A stretch of DNA of 64,000 nucleotides from assembly GCF_004364775.1 (NCBI RefSeq), contig NZ_SOAL01000018.1, positions 1 through 64,000 on the forward strand. The letters run 5' to 3'. Below are positions 1-8,292 of the stretch, in pieces (the first letter of the stretch is position 1; the number at the start of each line of letters is the position of its first letter). The position numbers and the translations under genes are program-made. The stretch is from Comamonas sp. JUb58. Lineage in GTDB: Bacteria; Pseudomonadota; Gammaproteobacteria; Burkholderiales; Burkholderiaceae_C. The notes beneath the pieces were generated by a model. The model made no database searches and was not told the origin of the DNA. It was given only the letters and a program-made list of their open reading frames with translations.

Positions 1-305
1 GAAGGGCCAAGAAACCTTCAACCCGAAACAGTTGCTGCCAAACGCTGCTTGACGAAAAACATAGAACCTAACACAACCCTTGATACGTCGTTGCCAAGCC
101 TTGTCGTACGTCTGTACTGCCTGCGGCTTGACGCCTAGTCTCAACCGCAAACCTTCGGTTTGCTGGGTCGTCTTAGCGGCTCTAGGAGGCGAGAAGCGGC
201 GTGGCCAGTCACTGGCCACGTGCAAAAAACAAGCCCGTCATCTTCACGATGGCGGGCTTTTCTGTTGCGGCTTGGGCGACCTGCTAAACAAGCCGCTGCG
301 CAGGA
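1..305. other. Intergenic stretch with hairpins, no gene seen
   Basis: I find no convincing gene here. Short open frames exist but have no recognisable protein features. The stretch holds a hairpin at 147-163 (GCAAACC, loop TTC, GGTTTGC) and a 19-bp inverted repeat at 201-219 (GTGGCCAGT around a central C). The terminator of the following minus-strand gene is annotated separately. The segment around 80-190 has the look of an interspersed intergenic repeat of this family, but no second copy is visible in the window. Confidence 0.5.
224..259 (-). terminator. Rho-independent terminator after the DUF2242 gene
   Basis: Read on the minus strand, the stem AAGCCCGCCATC pairs with its complement around a short loop (231-259). 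A T-rich tract follows (complement of the A run at 224-229). It lies about 45 bp beyond the stop codon of the minus-strand lipoprotein gene. Confidence 0.8.
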
Positions 306-956
306 TTACTCGACGAACTCTTCGTCGCCGGTCAGGCTTTGCTGGCGCAGTTCATCGTCCTGGCGCAGGTAGGACTTGATCAGGTCAAAGAAGCTGTCGT
401 AGAAGGTGGCCGAGCTCACCGTCTCGCTGCCGACCTTGACCATGGAATCATTGCCGGCAGAGAACGGCAGCGACAACGAACCCAATGCGCCCACACCGAC
501 GCTCGCCGAGTTGCTGCTCTTCTTGAGGTTGTAGGTGTCCTTGAGCGCAGACACAAAGCCCAGGGTGACCTTGCCGTCCTTGCTGTCGGCTGCGCAGACC
601 ACGCGGATGGTGATGATCTGGTGATTGTCAGTGGCAGGCTGGAAGCTCTTCTGACCTTCTACTTCTTTAGCCTTGGAGACATTGATCAGGTAGCCCTGGC
701 TCAGCAGCGCACGGCGTGCGGCCTCGCAAGCGCGCTCAGGCGGCGCATCAAACAGGCGTGAATAGGTGGCAGACGATCCAAAGGTTTCATTGGCCACGAC
801 GTTGTAGCGGTGGCTGTCGGCCTCTCGGTCCAGGCTGCCACAACCCGATACCGCAAGCGCCAGGGCCGCTACCAGGGACCAGGCCGCCAAAGGGCGGCGC
901 GGCTTGCAACCAGTGGATGCAGCCAATAAAAGTAGGTCTGAATGCTTGCCCAACAT
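306..956 (-). CDS. DUF2242 family lipoprotein
   Basis: Predicted outer-membrane or periplasmic lipoprotein of 216 residues; its function is not known. The N-terminus carries a signal peptide with basic KPRRP, a hydrophobic stretch (LVAALALA) and a lipobox ending VSGC. The rest resembles DUF2242 proteins, with a conserved N-terminal half (around YSRLFDAPPERACEAARRAL) and a polar C-terminal tail. The frame stays open upstream to 1079. I chose the ATG at 956 as the latest ATG before the signal peptide, but an ATG at 983 preceded by CAGG, or a TTG nearer the basic region, is possible. It is a single gene with its own terminator at 224-259. Confidence 0.7.
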   Translation of the reverse strand: MLGKHSDLLLLAASTGCKPRRPLAAWSLVAALALAVSGCGSLDREADSHRYNVVANETFGSSATYSRLFDAPPERACEAARRALLSQGYLINVSKAKEVEGQKSFQPATDNHQIITIRVVCAADSKDGKVTLGFVSALKDTYNLKKSSNSASVGVGALGSLSLPFSAGNDSMVKVGSETVSSATFYDSFFDLIKSYLRQDDELRQQSLTGDEEFVE

Positions 957-1193
957 GAACGAAACGAACTCCCGAAACAACATGATGACCTGGACGACAG
1001 GGATGCCAGCCCAGCCGCACCACTGTAACGGATGCGGCGCAGGCACGCTGTCAGCCAACGCCTGTACAGCGCAAGGCATCGGCGGTCTTGCATGCTAACA
1101 GTCACCAAGATGGGCGCCAACAGCAGCGCTCTGGTTTACCAAATTTTGCATATTATGCGCGGCATTTGCCCAAGATAGAAAAGCACAACGCGC

Positions 1194-1211
1194 TATGCTT
1201 TTAAAAGCATA
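1194..1211. promoter_or_regulatory. 18-bp perfect palindrome upstream of M23 peptidase gene
   Basis: TATGCTTTTAAAAGCATA is fully self-complementary. It lies 16 bp before the chosen start of the peptidase gene, where a dimeric repressor could block transcription or translation. It covers an in-frame ATG at 1195, which argues against that codon being the true start. The cognate regulator is unknown. Confidence 0.4.
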
Positions 1212-1227
1212 TTCAACCAGCTTATTG

Positions 1228-2112
1228 ATGCCCATGGCCATGTCTGAACTCCACCGCAAGAACGCCCCCACCCAGCTGCAACGGCGCCGCCTGCTTCAGG
1301 CCGGCAGTGGCCTGGTGCTGCTGCCCTGGTTGCAAGGCGCGCAGGCCGCGGCCAGCGATGGCTGGCCTGCGGACTCCCGCGTTCCGGGCGGGGTGGCGCG
1401 CCTGTCGCTGGGCCCTGCGGCCGAGCGACCCCAGGCCTTTGCGGCCGACATCCCGCTGCTGGTGCTCGGCGATGCGATCGAGTGGACGGCGCTGGTGGGC
1501 ATACCGCTGTCGGCAACCCCGGGGCCGGCCGAGATCAGGCTGCAGACGGCGAGCGGCCCGCGCAGCATTGCCTATACCGTGCGCGACAAAAAATACAGTG
1601 AGCAGCGCCTCAAGGTCGCCCCCAAGACGGTGGACCTGTCTGCCGCCGACAATGCCCGCTACGAGCGCGAGCGCAACCACCAGCAAACGGTGATGGCCAC
1701 GTTTAGCGCGCCCCTACCCGCACAGTTGCAGCTGCCGGTGCCCGTGCCCGGCAGGCGCTCCAGCTCATTCGGGCTGCGCCGCGTCTTCAACGGCCAGTCA
1801 CGCAATCCGCACAGCGGCATGGACATCGCGGCCGCGACTGGCACACCCGTCAAGGCACCGCTGGCGGGCAAGATCATCGATGTGGGCGACTACTTCTTCA
1901 ACGGCCACACGATCTGGATGGACCATGGCGGCGGCTTTCTGACGATGTACTGCCACTTGAGCGCCACCCAGGTGACCGTGGGCCAGAGCGTGCGCGCGGG
2001 TGAGATCATCGGCAAGGTTGGCGCCACCGGCCGGGTGACCGGCCCGCACCTGCACTGGGGCGTGATGCTCAACCGCAGCATGGTCGACCCCGCCCTCTTT
2101 CTGACCGCTTGA
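1228..2112 (+). CDS. M23 family metallopeptidase, exported (LytM/NlpD-like)
   Basis: Predicted periplasmic peptidoglycan peptidase of about 294 residues. The N-terminus has a twin-arginine-like motif (QRRRLLQ) and a hydrophobic stretch ending GAQAA, so export through Tat is likely. A beta-rich middle section precedes the C-terminal LytM domain. That domain shows the zinc motifs NPHSGMD (H-x3-D) and GPHLHWG (H-x-H), so the metal site looks intact and the enzyme may be catalytic rather than only an activator. Three ATG codons at 1228, 1234 and 1240 compete as start and none has a strong ribosome site. An 18-bp palindrome sits just upstream. The gene stands alone. Confidence 0.85.
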   Translation: MPMAMSELHRKNAPTQLQRRRLLQAGSGLVLLPWLQGAQAAASDGWPADSRVPGGVARLSLGPAAERPQAFAADIPLLVLGDAIEWTALVGIPLSATPGPAEIRLQTASGPRSIAYTVRDKKYSEQRLKVAPKTVDLSAADNARYERERNHQQTVMATFSAPLPAQLQLPVPVPGRRSSSFGLRRVFNGQSRNPHSGMDIAAATGTPVKAPLAGKIIDVGDYFFNGHTIWMDHGGGFLTMYCHLSATQVTVGQSVRAGEIIGKVGATGRVTGPHLHWGVMLNRSMVDPALFLTA

Positions 2113-2257
2113 TGCGGGGAGCTGTGGTTATCCCAGATATCTGTGGGTCAGCATGTGGACAAGGCTCTGGACAAGATGGCAAGCCATTGACTTGCTTCAA
2201 TAATTTTCATGCGCCTAAGTTTTAGGCAGACGCTGCTGCGACAGCAGGCATAACGCA

Positions 2258-2304
2258 GGCTGCCAAGCGCCAAGCTTGGCCTACACCAGCGCTTGCTGGC
2301 AGCC
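2258..2304. repeat. Long imperfect hairpin next to the inverted-repeat element
   Basis: GGCTGCCAAGCGC (2258-2270) pairs with GCGCTT-gct-GGCAGCC (2289-2304), giving 13 pairs with one 3-nt bulge. No T tract follows, so it is not a standard terminator for the M23 gene. It lies 18 bp left of the 268-bp element and may be part of the same insertion or an RNA structure. Confidence 0.45.
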
Positions 2305-2321
2305 CCTAGGATGGCAAGCTG

Positions 2322-2589
2322 AGAACGTGTTTACGATCTCCTCGCGCCGCGACAGTGTCTTTGCGGGATGGGATGCGAGGCGCAACACCGCAGCAATAGC
2401 CGCGCTATTGCGAGGATTTGCAACGACGCAGACCGCCCGCAAAGCCACTGTCCCTACGGGTTGGAGTGAAATCGGGCGATTTCTGCGCGCTGGCCCTTGC
2501 TTGCACCCCGGTGCAAGCTGCGGACCAGCCCTTCGAACTCATCCCGATTGCACTCCAACGCGGCTGCGTAGAGATCGTAAACACGTTCT
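2322..2589. mobile_element. MITE-like element with 19-bp terminal inverted repeats
   Basis: AGAACGTGTTTACGATCTC at 2322-2340 is exactly inverted at 2571-2589, bounding 268 bp with no coding capacity. Inside are more inverted repeats: GCAATAGC/GCTATTGC (2393-2411), GCTTGCACC/GGTGCAAGC (2499-2518), and an outer pair TTGGAGTG (2461-2468) with CACTCCAA (2551-2558). The core is recognisably similar to the sequence at about 51830-51930, so this is a family and not a single palindrome. No clear target-site duplication is visible and no transposase is nearby. A non-autonomous element or a large structured repeat are both possible. Confidence 0.65.
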
Positions 2590-2652
2590 AGGTTTGCTTT
2601 CACCAACTGCAGCGCACGCGAGTCCGCTGCCTCTAATAAGGAAAAACTTAAT

Positions 2653-3489
2653 ATGCAACGTTGGAAATTGATGAGCCTCAGCGCAGCCGCAGCGATGGCC
2701 CTGGCCGCCTGCAGCAGCACCCCATCGTCCACGCCTGCGGCACCGGCTGCAGGCAGCACCGCACCCGCCATGAACGCATCTGCCAACGACAAGACCCTGC
2801 AGGCCTACCACTGGGATCTGGAGCGTGCCGAAGACCAGTCCGGCCGCGCACTGCCGGCCTTCACCGCGCTGGCACCCAAGAAGGTGCTGCGCCTGGGCTT
2901 CAGCGGCGATGCCAAGACGGCGCACCGCGTGAGCATTGGCAACCTCTGCAATGTGATGGGCGCGGGCTACCAGCTCGATGGCGACAAGATCAGCATCACC
3001 AACCCGATTGGCACGATGATGGCTTGCGAGCCACCGCTGATGCAGCTGGAGCAAGCGGTGAGCGCACAGATCACGCGCGCTGAGAGCCTGCGCATCACGC
3101 AAGACAACAATGCGCCACGCCTGACCCTGCAGTTCAACGACGGCAGCCGCTGGCTGCTGAAGTCGGTGCCCACCAACGAGACCAAGTACGGTGGCGCCGG
3201 AGAGACCATGTTCTACGAAGTCGGCCCCCAGACCAAGCCTTGCAACCACGGCGTGGCCAAGGGCGTGCAGTGTCTGCAGGTGCGCGAGCTGCGCTATGAC
3301 AGCAACGGCCGCAAGACCGTGGCCGGCGACTGGCAGCACTTCTACGGCAACATCGAAGGCTACCAACACGAGCCCGGCTACAGCAATGTGCTGCGTGTGA
3401 AGCGCTACACAATCGCCAATCCGCCTGCCGATGCCTCGCGCTACGCCTATGTGCTGGACCTGACGGTCGAGACCGCCAAGGCCCCTTGA
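2653..3489 (+). CDS. META and DUF4377 domain lipoprotein
   Basis: Predicted envelope lipoprotein of 278 residues. The signal peptide ends in the lipobox ALAAC at about residue 19 and is followed by a Ser/Thr/Pro/Ala-rich linker. The first half resembles the META (HslJ-type) fold, with a short beta-rich region centred on SIGNLCNVMGAGYQ. The C-terminal third, from about QVRELRYDSNG to the YGNIEGYQHEPGYSNVLRV region, matches the DUF4377 type. HslJ-like proteins are linked to stress and novobiocin resistance in E. coli; a role here is only inferred. AAGGA about 12 bp upstream supports the ATG. A strong terminator follows at 3598. Confidence 0.75.
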   Translation: MQRWKLMSLSAAAAMALAACSSTPSSTPAAPAAGSTAPAMNASANDKTLQAYHWDLERAEDQSGRALPAFTALAPKKVLRLGFSGDAKTAHRVSIGNLCNVMGAGYQLDGDKISITNPIGTMMACEPPLMQLEQAVSAQITRAESLRITQDNNAPRLTLQFNDGSRWLLKSVPTNETKYGGAGETMFYEVGPQTKPCNHGVAKGVQCLQVRELRYDSNGRKTVAGDWQHFYGNIEGYQHEPGYSNVLRVKRYTIANPPADASRYAYVLDLTVETAKAP

Positions 3490-3597
3490 TGGCGCAAGCG
3501 GGTGCTGTTGACAGCGCCCGCTCACTCAGCTGAGATGGAGGTCTGGCAGCTCGGAGCTATTGCCAGTTAAAGGCTTCCAGCTAAATCCAAACCACCA

Positions 3598-3639
3598 ACC
3601 CCCAGTCGCCCACCAGCGGTGACTGGGGGTTTGGTTTTT
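3598..3639 (+). terminator. Rho-independent terminator of the META/DUF4377 gene
   Basis: ACCCCCAGTC (3598-3607) pairs with GACTGGGGGT (3621-3630), followed by TTGGTTTTT. It lies about 110 bp after the stop codon. Confidence 0.85.
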
Positions 3640-3731
3640 GCGGCCCAGGTTGACGCAAGGCGCGCATCGCAGCGGCGTTTGTGCCCATGCCACGCTTTTG
3701 GGCATGCCCTGCTTGCCGCATGGATAAGCCC

Positions 3732-3749
3732 AACTCTTATATAAGAGTT
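3732..3749. promoter_or_regulatory. 18-bp perfect palindrome, candidate operator for the MFS gene
   Basis: AACTCTTATATAAGAGTT is fully self-complementary and AT-rich, so it may overlap a -10 region. It ends 87 bp before the MFS start at 3837. The shape fits a GntR- or MarR-type dimer site, but no such regulator is adjacent. Confidence 0.5.
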
Positions 3750-3836
3750 GAGCAGGCATGGCAGAATGGCGCCACAAACACCTACAACCATCCAGCGGTT
3801 GCAGCAGCTGCACCAGCGCAGGCTGCGCCCCACCCC

Positions 3837-5117
3837 ATGCCAGCGACCACCAACTCCGCCCCTCCGCCGCTGCTGCGCGACCAGCACAGCGGCTTTCTTA
3901 CTTTTCTGATCGCGCGGGTCTTTGCCGTCGGCGCCACCCAGATCCAGGCCGTGGTCGTGGCCTGGCAGGTCTATGACCTCACGCGCAACCCGATGGCCCT
4001 CGCCTTTGTGGGCCTGGCGCAGTTCATCCCCATGCTCTTGCTGCTCTTGCCTGCGGGCGAGCTGATCGACAGGCTGCCACGCAAGAAGGTGCTGGCCACC
4101 AGCTGGGCGCTGGGCAGTGTCTGCAGCGCGCTGCTGCTGTGGCTGTCGGGCCATGGCCATGCCGGGGTCGCAGGCATCTATGCAGTGCTGGTGCTGTATG
4201 GCGCCACGCGTGCCTTCTCCGGCCCATCGCTGCAAAGCCTGTTGCCACAGTTGGTGCCGATGGCGCTGCTGCCCAAGGCGATTGCCACCAACAGCGTGGT
4301 GATGCGCTGCTCGGCCATTGGCGCGCCCATGCTGGGCGGCTTTTTGTATGCCGCTGGCGGGGCCGTGTGGACCTATGCCGTCTGCATGCTGGCCTTTGCG
4401 ATCGGCACCGTGCTGCTGCTGCGGGTGAAGGTGCTGTACGCGGCACCCAAGGCCACCACCGAGCCCGGCGCTGCACGCGACACGATCTGGCAGCGCTTTG
4501 GCGCGGGCATCCGCTTTATCTTTGGCCGCCCCATGGTGCTGGGCACCATCTCGCTCGACCTGTTTGCCGTGCTGCTGGGCGGTGTGGTGGCGCTGCTGCC
4601 CATCTATGCCCATGAGGTGCTGCACACCGGCCCTGAAGGCCTAGGCCTGCTGCGCAGCGCCATGGCGATTGGCGAGGTCTGCGCCGGTCTCTACCTTAGC
4701 AGCCGCCCCTTTGGCACCCAGGTGGGCCGCCGCATGATGCTGGCCGTGGCCGTGTTTGGCATCGCCAACCTGGTGTTCTCGCTGTCGCACTGGCTCTGGC
4801 TGTCCTGCCTGGCGCTGGCTGTGGCGGGCGCTGCCGATATGGTCAGCGTCTATGTGCGCGGCTCGCTGCTGCAATTCGCCACACCCGACAACATGCGCGG
4901 CCGCGTCAACGCGGTCAACATGCTGTTCATCGGCTCGTCCAACGAGCTGGGCGAATTCCGCGCCGGCAGCAGCGCCGCCCTGCTGGGCGCTGTGCCCGCT
5001 GCGGTGGCGGGCGGCCTGTGCTCACTGGCCGTGGTGGCCTTGTGGACGCGGCTCTTCCCCAGTCTGTGGAAGGTGAACCGTTTCGAAGACGCACAGTACC
5101 AGTCTGCAGGCCGTTAA
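3837..5117 (+). CDS. MFS transporter, EntS/MFS_3-like exporter
   Basis: Integral inner-membrane protein of 426 residues with about 12 predicted membrane segments. The N-terminal half has the typical MFS loop after helix 2 (GELIDRLPRKKVLATS). The C-terminal half contains GRVNAVNMLFIGSSNELGEF, a pattern seen in MFS_3/EntS-like exporters. Substrate is unknown; EntS exports enterobactin, but no siderophore genes are nearby. I chose ATG 3837 because the upstream open frame is low-complexity and crosses the 18-bp palindrome at 3732. The gene converges on the hydrolase gene with only 9 bp between stop codons and no obvious terminator. Confidence 0.8.
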   Translation: MPATTNSAPPPLLRDQHSGFLTFLIARVFAVGATQIQAVVVAWQVYDLTRNPMALAFVGLAQFIPMLLLLLPAGELIDRLPRKKVLATSWALGSVCSALLLWLSGHGHAGVAGIYAVLVLYGATRAFSGPSLQSLLPQLVPMALLPKAIATNSVVMRCSAIGAPMLGGFLYAAGGAVWTYAVCMLAFAIGTVLLLRVKVLYAAPKATTEPGAARDTIWQRFGAGIRFIFGRPMVLGTISLDLFAVLLGGVVALLPIYAHEVLHTGPEGLGLLRSAMAIGEVCAGLYLSSRPFGTQVGRRMMLAVAVFGIANLVFSLSHWLWLSCLALAVAGAADMVSVYVRGSLLQFATPDNMRGRVNAVNMLFIGSSNELGEFRAGSSAALLGAVPAAVAGGLCSLAVVALWTRLFPSLWKVNRFEDAQYQSAGR

Positions 5118-5126
5118 AACCGAAGC

Positions 5127-6035
5127 TCAGAGCGCATCCACCGGCAGCTTGAGAAAACGCCGGCCCTGTGCATCGGCATCGGGCAGGCGGCCGGCGCGGA
5201 TATTGACCTGCACCGAGGGCAGCATCAGCTGCGGCATCGCCAAGGTCGCATCGCGCGCCTCGCGCATCGCCACAAAGGCCGCCTCATCCACGCCATCGTG
5301 TACATGGATATTGTGGGCACGCTGCTCGGCCACCGTGCTGCACCAGGCGGCAGCGCGGCTGTCTGGTGGGTAGTCGTGGCAGACATAAAGCCGCGTTTGC
5401 GGCGGGTGCGCCAGCAACCTGCCAATGGATTGGTATAGCGCACGCGCATCACCGCCGGGGAAGTCACAGCGCGCCGTGCCCACGTCGGGCATGAACAAGG
5501 TATCGCCCACAAAAATGGCGGCTACCTCGCCCGCCTCTTCTACCGCATAGGCCAGGTCCGCCGGCGTATGGCCGGGCACACCCAGCGCGCGGATGCGGCT
5601 TGCGCCCAGCGCCAGCACATCGCTATCGCTCAGCAGGCAGTCAAAGTCGGCGCCTTGCGGCGCAATGCAGTCTTCCATGCCATAGATGCCGCCAAACACT
5701 TTTTGCACCTGGGTGATGCGCTGGCCAATCACCACCGGTGCTGCAATGCGCACCGCCCCTGCGGGCATCTGCATGCGCAGCCACTGGGCGGCAGACAGGT
5801 GGTCTGCATGGGCATGGGTCTCCAGCACCCAGCGCAAGCTCAGCTGCTCGGCCTGCAGGTAGTCGGCGATGCACTGGGCAGATGCTGTGCTGGTGCGGCC
5901 GCTCTTGGCATCAAAGTCCCAGACCGGGTCGATAACGGCGGCCTCGCGGCTGGCCACATCGTGCAACACATAGCTGACGGTGCCGGTCACCGCATCAAAG
6001 AAGGCCTGGACGCCAAAAGAAGGGGCAGAGCGCAT
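5127..6035 (-). CDS. blh: Persulfide dioxygenase-type MBL hydrolase (ETHE1/Blh-like)
   Basis: Metallo-beta-lactamase-fold protein of 302 residues, likely an iron persulfide dioxygenase that oxidises glutathione persulfide to sulfite. It has the metal motif ETHAHADHLSAA (HxHxDH), then VPGHTPADLAY, FVGDTLF and CHDYPP, in the order and spacing of ETHE1/Blh proteins. It is divergent from the ArsR-family gene at 6126, an arrangement like the bigR-blh locus of Xylella and Agrobacterium. The ATG at 6035 gives an N-terminus of normal length; no strong ribosome site is visible and the frame stays open upstream. Activity on persulfides is inferred from family and neighbours. Confidence 0.85.
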   Translation of the reverse strand: MRSAPSFGVQAFFDAVTGTVSYVLHDVASREAAVIDPVWDFDAKSGRTSTASAQCIADYLQAEQLSLRWVLETHAHADHLSAAQWLRMQMPAGAVRIAAPVVIGQRITQVQKVFGGIYGMEDCIAPQGADFDCLLSDSDVLALGASRIRALGVPGHTPADLAYAVEEAGEVAAIFVGDTLFMPDVGTARCDFPGGDARALYQSIGRLLAHPPQTRLYVCHDYPPDSRAAAWCSTVAEQRAHNIHVHDGVDEAAFVAMREARDATLAMPQLMLPSVQVNIRAGRLPDADAQGRRFLKLPVDAL

Positions 6036-6055
6036 GGTCAAAACACATTCACACA

Positions 6056-6080
6056 AAACAATATATCTTTCAATATAATA
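6056..6080. promoter_or_regulatory. AT-rich operator candidate between blh and bigR-like genes
   Basis: In the 90-bp divergent gap, TATAT (6062-6066) and ATATA (6073-6077) form an inverted repeat within a run of A/T that contrasts with the GC-rich surroundings. BigR/SqrR-type repressors are known to bind AT-rich imperfect palindromes in this position. The site could control both genes. Confidence 0.5.
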
Positions 6081-6125
6081 AAAACCAAACTTTTCGGCAA
6101 GCCCGCTGCACCAAGTCTTCCGCCC

Positions 6126-6449
6126 ATGTCTGCAAATTCCAAGGCCACCCTCTCCCCCGAAGCCATGCGCGAGGCCGCGCAGCATGCCGTCTCCGCCCTC
6201 AAGCTGCTGGGCAATGAAGACCGCTTGCTGCTGCTCTGCCACCTCAGCCAAGGCGAATGCTGCGTCAGCGATATGGAGGCGCAGCTGGGCATTCTGCAGC
6301 CTACCTTGTCGCAACAACTGGCGGTGTTGCGGCGCGAGAACGCGGTCAGTACCCGGCGCGAGGGCAAGAACATCTTTTACCAGGTGGCCGATGCGCGCCT
6401 GCTGGCGCTGCTGCAGACGCTGTATGCGCAGTACTGCCCTGCCGCCTGA
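6126..6449 (+). CDS. bigR: ArsR-family persulfide-responsive repressor (BigR/SqrR-like)
   Basis: Winged-helix repressor of 107 residues. The recognition region is LGILQPTLSQQLAVLRR and the wing EGKNIFYQV. Cysteines at 38, 45, 46 and 104 are visible. In BigR and SqrR two cysteines, one near the N-terminal third and one near the C-terminus, form a tetrasulfide bridge when reactive sulfur rises and release DNA; Cys45 or 46 and Cys104 fit those places. It faces the persulfide dioxygenase gene and precedes two sulfur permease genes by 33 bp, so it probably regulates the module. Arsenic or metal sensing is less likely given the context. Confidence 0.82.
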   Translation: MSANSKATLSPEAMREAAQHAVSALKLLGNEDRLLLLCHLSQGECCVSDMEAQLGILQPTLSQQLAVLRRENAVSTRREGKNIFYQVADARLLALLQTLYAQYCPAA

Positions 6450-6482
6450 TCAGCGCATTTATCCCCCTCAAGAAAGCCTTCC

Positions 6483-6911
6483 ATGTCGCTCAATCTGTCT
6501 GCCTTTACGCCGCTGAGCGCCCTCGCCGGCGGTGCCTTGATTGGCCTGGCTGCCGTGCTGCTGGTGCTGTTCAATGGCCGCATTGCAGGCATCAGCGGCA
6601 TCGTGGCCGCGCTGCTGCCCTCGCGCTTGCAGGGCGGCGCCTGGCGGCTGGCCTTTGTGCTGGGCTTGCTGGCAGCCCCATGGCTTTACCAGTGGTTTGC
6701 GCCGTTGCCAGCGGCCGGCAGCCCCGCAGCCTCGCCCCTGTTGGTGCTCGCCGGCCTGCTGGTGGGCTTTGGCACGCGCCTGGGCTCGGGCTGCACCAGC
6801 GGCCATGGCGTCTGCGGGCTCTCGCGGCTGTCGCTGCGCTCCCTGGTTGCCACCCTGGTCTTTATGGCCACCGGATTTGCGACCGTGCTTGTGGTGCGCC
6901 ACCTTCTGTAA
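6483..6911 (+). CDS. pmpA: YeeE/YedE-type sulfur transporter half, first subunit
   Basis: Inner-membrane protein of 142 residues with about four helices, one half of the YeeE/YedE (TsuA) fold. It carries the conserved Cys motif [17 protein letters not shown], whose cysteines relay thiosulfate or sulfide-derived sulfur in characterised relatives. It starts 33 bp after the BigR-like gene and ends 10 bp before the second half, so the three are probably co-transcribed. Related pairs are called PmpA/PmpB. The ion carried is inferred as a reduced sulfur species. Confidence 0.82.
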   Translation: MSLNLSAFTPLSALAGGALIGLAAVLLVLFNGRIAGISGIVAALLPSRLQGGAWRLAFVLGLLAAPWLYQWFAPLPAAGSPAASPLLVLAGLLVGFGTRLGSGCTSGHGVCGLSRLSLRSLVATLVFMATGFATVLVVRHLL

Positions 6912-6921
6912 GGAGAGAACG

Positions 6922-7335
6922 ATGACTATCCTGATCGCTGCCCTCGCTGGCCTGGTGTTTGGTCTGGGCCTGCTGCTGTCCGGCATGGCCGATCCGCAGA
7001 AGGTGCTGGCCTTTCTGGACTTGGCCGGCGCCTGGGACCCGTCGTTGGCCCTGGTGATGGGCGGCGCGATAGCGCTGGGTCTGCCCGGTTTTGCATGGGC
7101 CCGCCGGCGCAGCCACAGCCTGCTGGGTGAGCCCATGCAGATGCCAACACGCCAGGCGGTCGATGCACCGCTGCTGATCGGCTCTGCGCTGTTTGGCATC
7201 GGCTGGGGCCTGGCCGGCTACTGCCCCGGGCCCGCGCTGGTGGGTACGGCAGCGGGCCTGGATTCCGCAGCGATTTTCAGCGTGGCCATGCTGGCCGGCA
7301 TGCTGTTGTTCGGGCTGTGGTCCAAAAGGTCTTGA
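6922..7335 (+). CDS. pmpB: YeeE/YedE-type sulfur transporter half, second subunit (DUF6691)
   Basis: Inner-membrane protein of 137 residues, the second half of a split YeeE/YedE transporter. It has the motif [15 protein letters not shown] with the conserved cysteine, and [13 protein letters not shown] in the first loop. AAGGAGAG 5 bp before the ATG is a strong ribosome site. In some bacteria the two halves are fused in one protein. Here they are separate genes 10 bp apart, next to a persulfide sensor and a persulfide dioxygenase, which suggests uptake or export of reduced sulfur tied to sulfide detoxification. Confidence 0.82.
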   Translation: MTILIAALAGLVFGLGLLLSGMADPQKVLAFLDLAGAWDPSLALVMGGAIALGLPGFAWARRRSHSLLGEPMQMPTRQAVDAPLLIGSALFGIGWGLAGYCPGPALVGTAAGLDSAAIFSVAMLAGMLLFGLWSKRS

Positions 7336-7401
7336 GGCCCGGCCACTATAAAATCCATAGCTACTCACCCCAGCACCATCGCTCCACCTACCCGCCCTCC
7401 C

Positions 7402-8235
7402 ATGTCTCTCGCCATCAACCCTGCTGTTGCGCATACCCATGCGCAGGACTGCCCTCTGCCCCTGCTGTGGCGCGACGAGCACCTGGTGGCCATCTACAAA
7501 CCCGCCGGCTGGCTGGTGCACCGCACGGGCCTGGATGCGGGCGAGACGCGCTTTATCGTGCAGACCTTGCGCGACCAGATCGGCCAGCATGTGTTTCCGC
7601 TGCACCGGTTGGACAAAGGCACCTGCGGCGTGCTGCTGCTGGCGCTGCATGCCGAGGCAGCCAGCCGCACGCGCAGCCAGTTTGAAAACCACCAGATCGA
7701 CAAGCGCTACCTGGCCATGGTGCGCGGCTGGGCACCGCTGCATGCGGAGGTGGACCACGCGCTGCGCCCCGATGACGCCCCGGAAGATGCGCCCGCACAG
7801 CCGGCCCAAACCCGCTTTGCGCGCCTGGCCACGCTGGAGCACGCCGAGGCCTACGATGCACGCTTTGCCGGCACCCGCCTGTCCTTGGTGCAAGCCGAGC
7901 CGCATACCGGGCGCCGCCACCAGATCCGCCGCCATCTCAAGCACATCGCCCACCCCATCATTGGCGATGCCACGCATGGCAAAGGCCCGCTGAACCGCTG
8001 GTGGGCCGAGCGCCTGGGCCTGCAACGGCTGTGGCTGCATGCCTGGTCGCTGTCCTTGCAGCACCCCTATACCCAGGCGCCCTTGCATATCGACAGCGGA
8101 CTGCGCTGGCCGAGTACAGCACCGGCAGCCGGCACTTCCGACACGCAGTCGCTGCCTCACCCCAGCCTGCAGCAATGGCAGGCCCTGCTGCGCAGCCCCG
8201 ACTGGGCGCGCGACGAGCCGGGCTTGGCGCCCTAA
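7402..8235 (+). CDS. truC: tRNA pseudouridine synthase, RluA family, TruC-like
   Basis: RNA-modifying enzyme of 277 residues. The catalytic motif FPLHRLDKGTCGV places the nucleophile at Asp71. The motif EPHTGRRHQIRRHLKHI is typical of TruC, which makes pseudouridine 65 in tRNA. No S4 domain is present, also as in TruC. The N-terminus begins with substrate-loop sequence LVAIYKPAGWLVHR. The gene follows the sulfur permease by 66 bp. The exact target base is inferred from family resemblance. Confidence 0.82.
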   Translation: MSLAINPAVAHTHAQDCPLPLLWRDEHLVAIYKPAGWLVHRTGLDAGETRFIVQTLRDQIGQHVFPLHRLDKGTCGVLLLALHAEAASRTRSQFENHQIDKRYLAMVRGWAPLHAEVDHALRPDDAPEDAPAQPAQTRFARLATLEHAEAYDARFAGTRLSLVQAEPHTGRRHQIRRHLKHIAHPIIGDATHGKGPLNRWWAERLGLQRLWLHAWSLSLQHPYTQAPLHIDSGLRWPSTAPAAGTSDTQSLPHPSLQQWQALLRSPDWARDEPGLAP

Positions 8236-8292
8236 CAGCTGCGCCAAAACCAAGGGCGCACATTGTTTTTCTGATACGCGCACACTCGCGCT

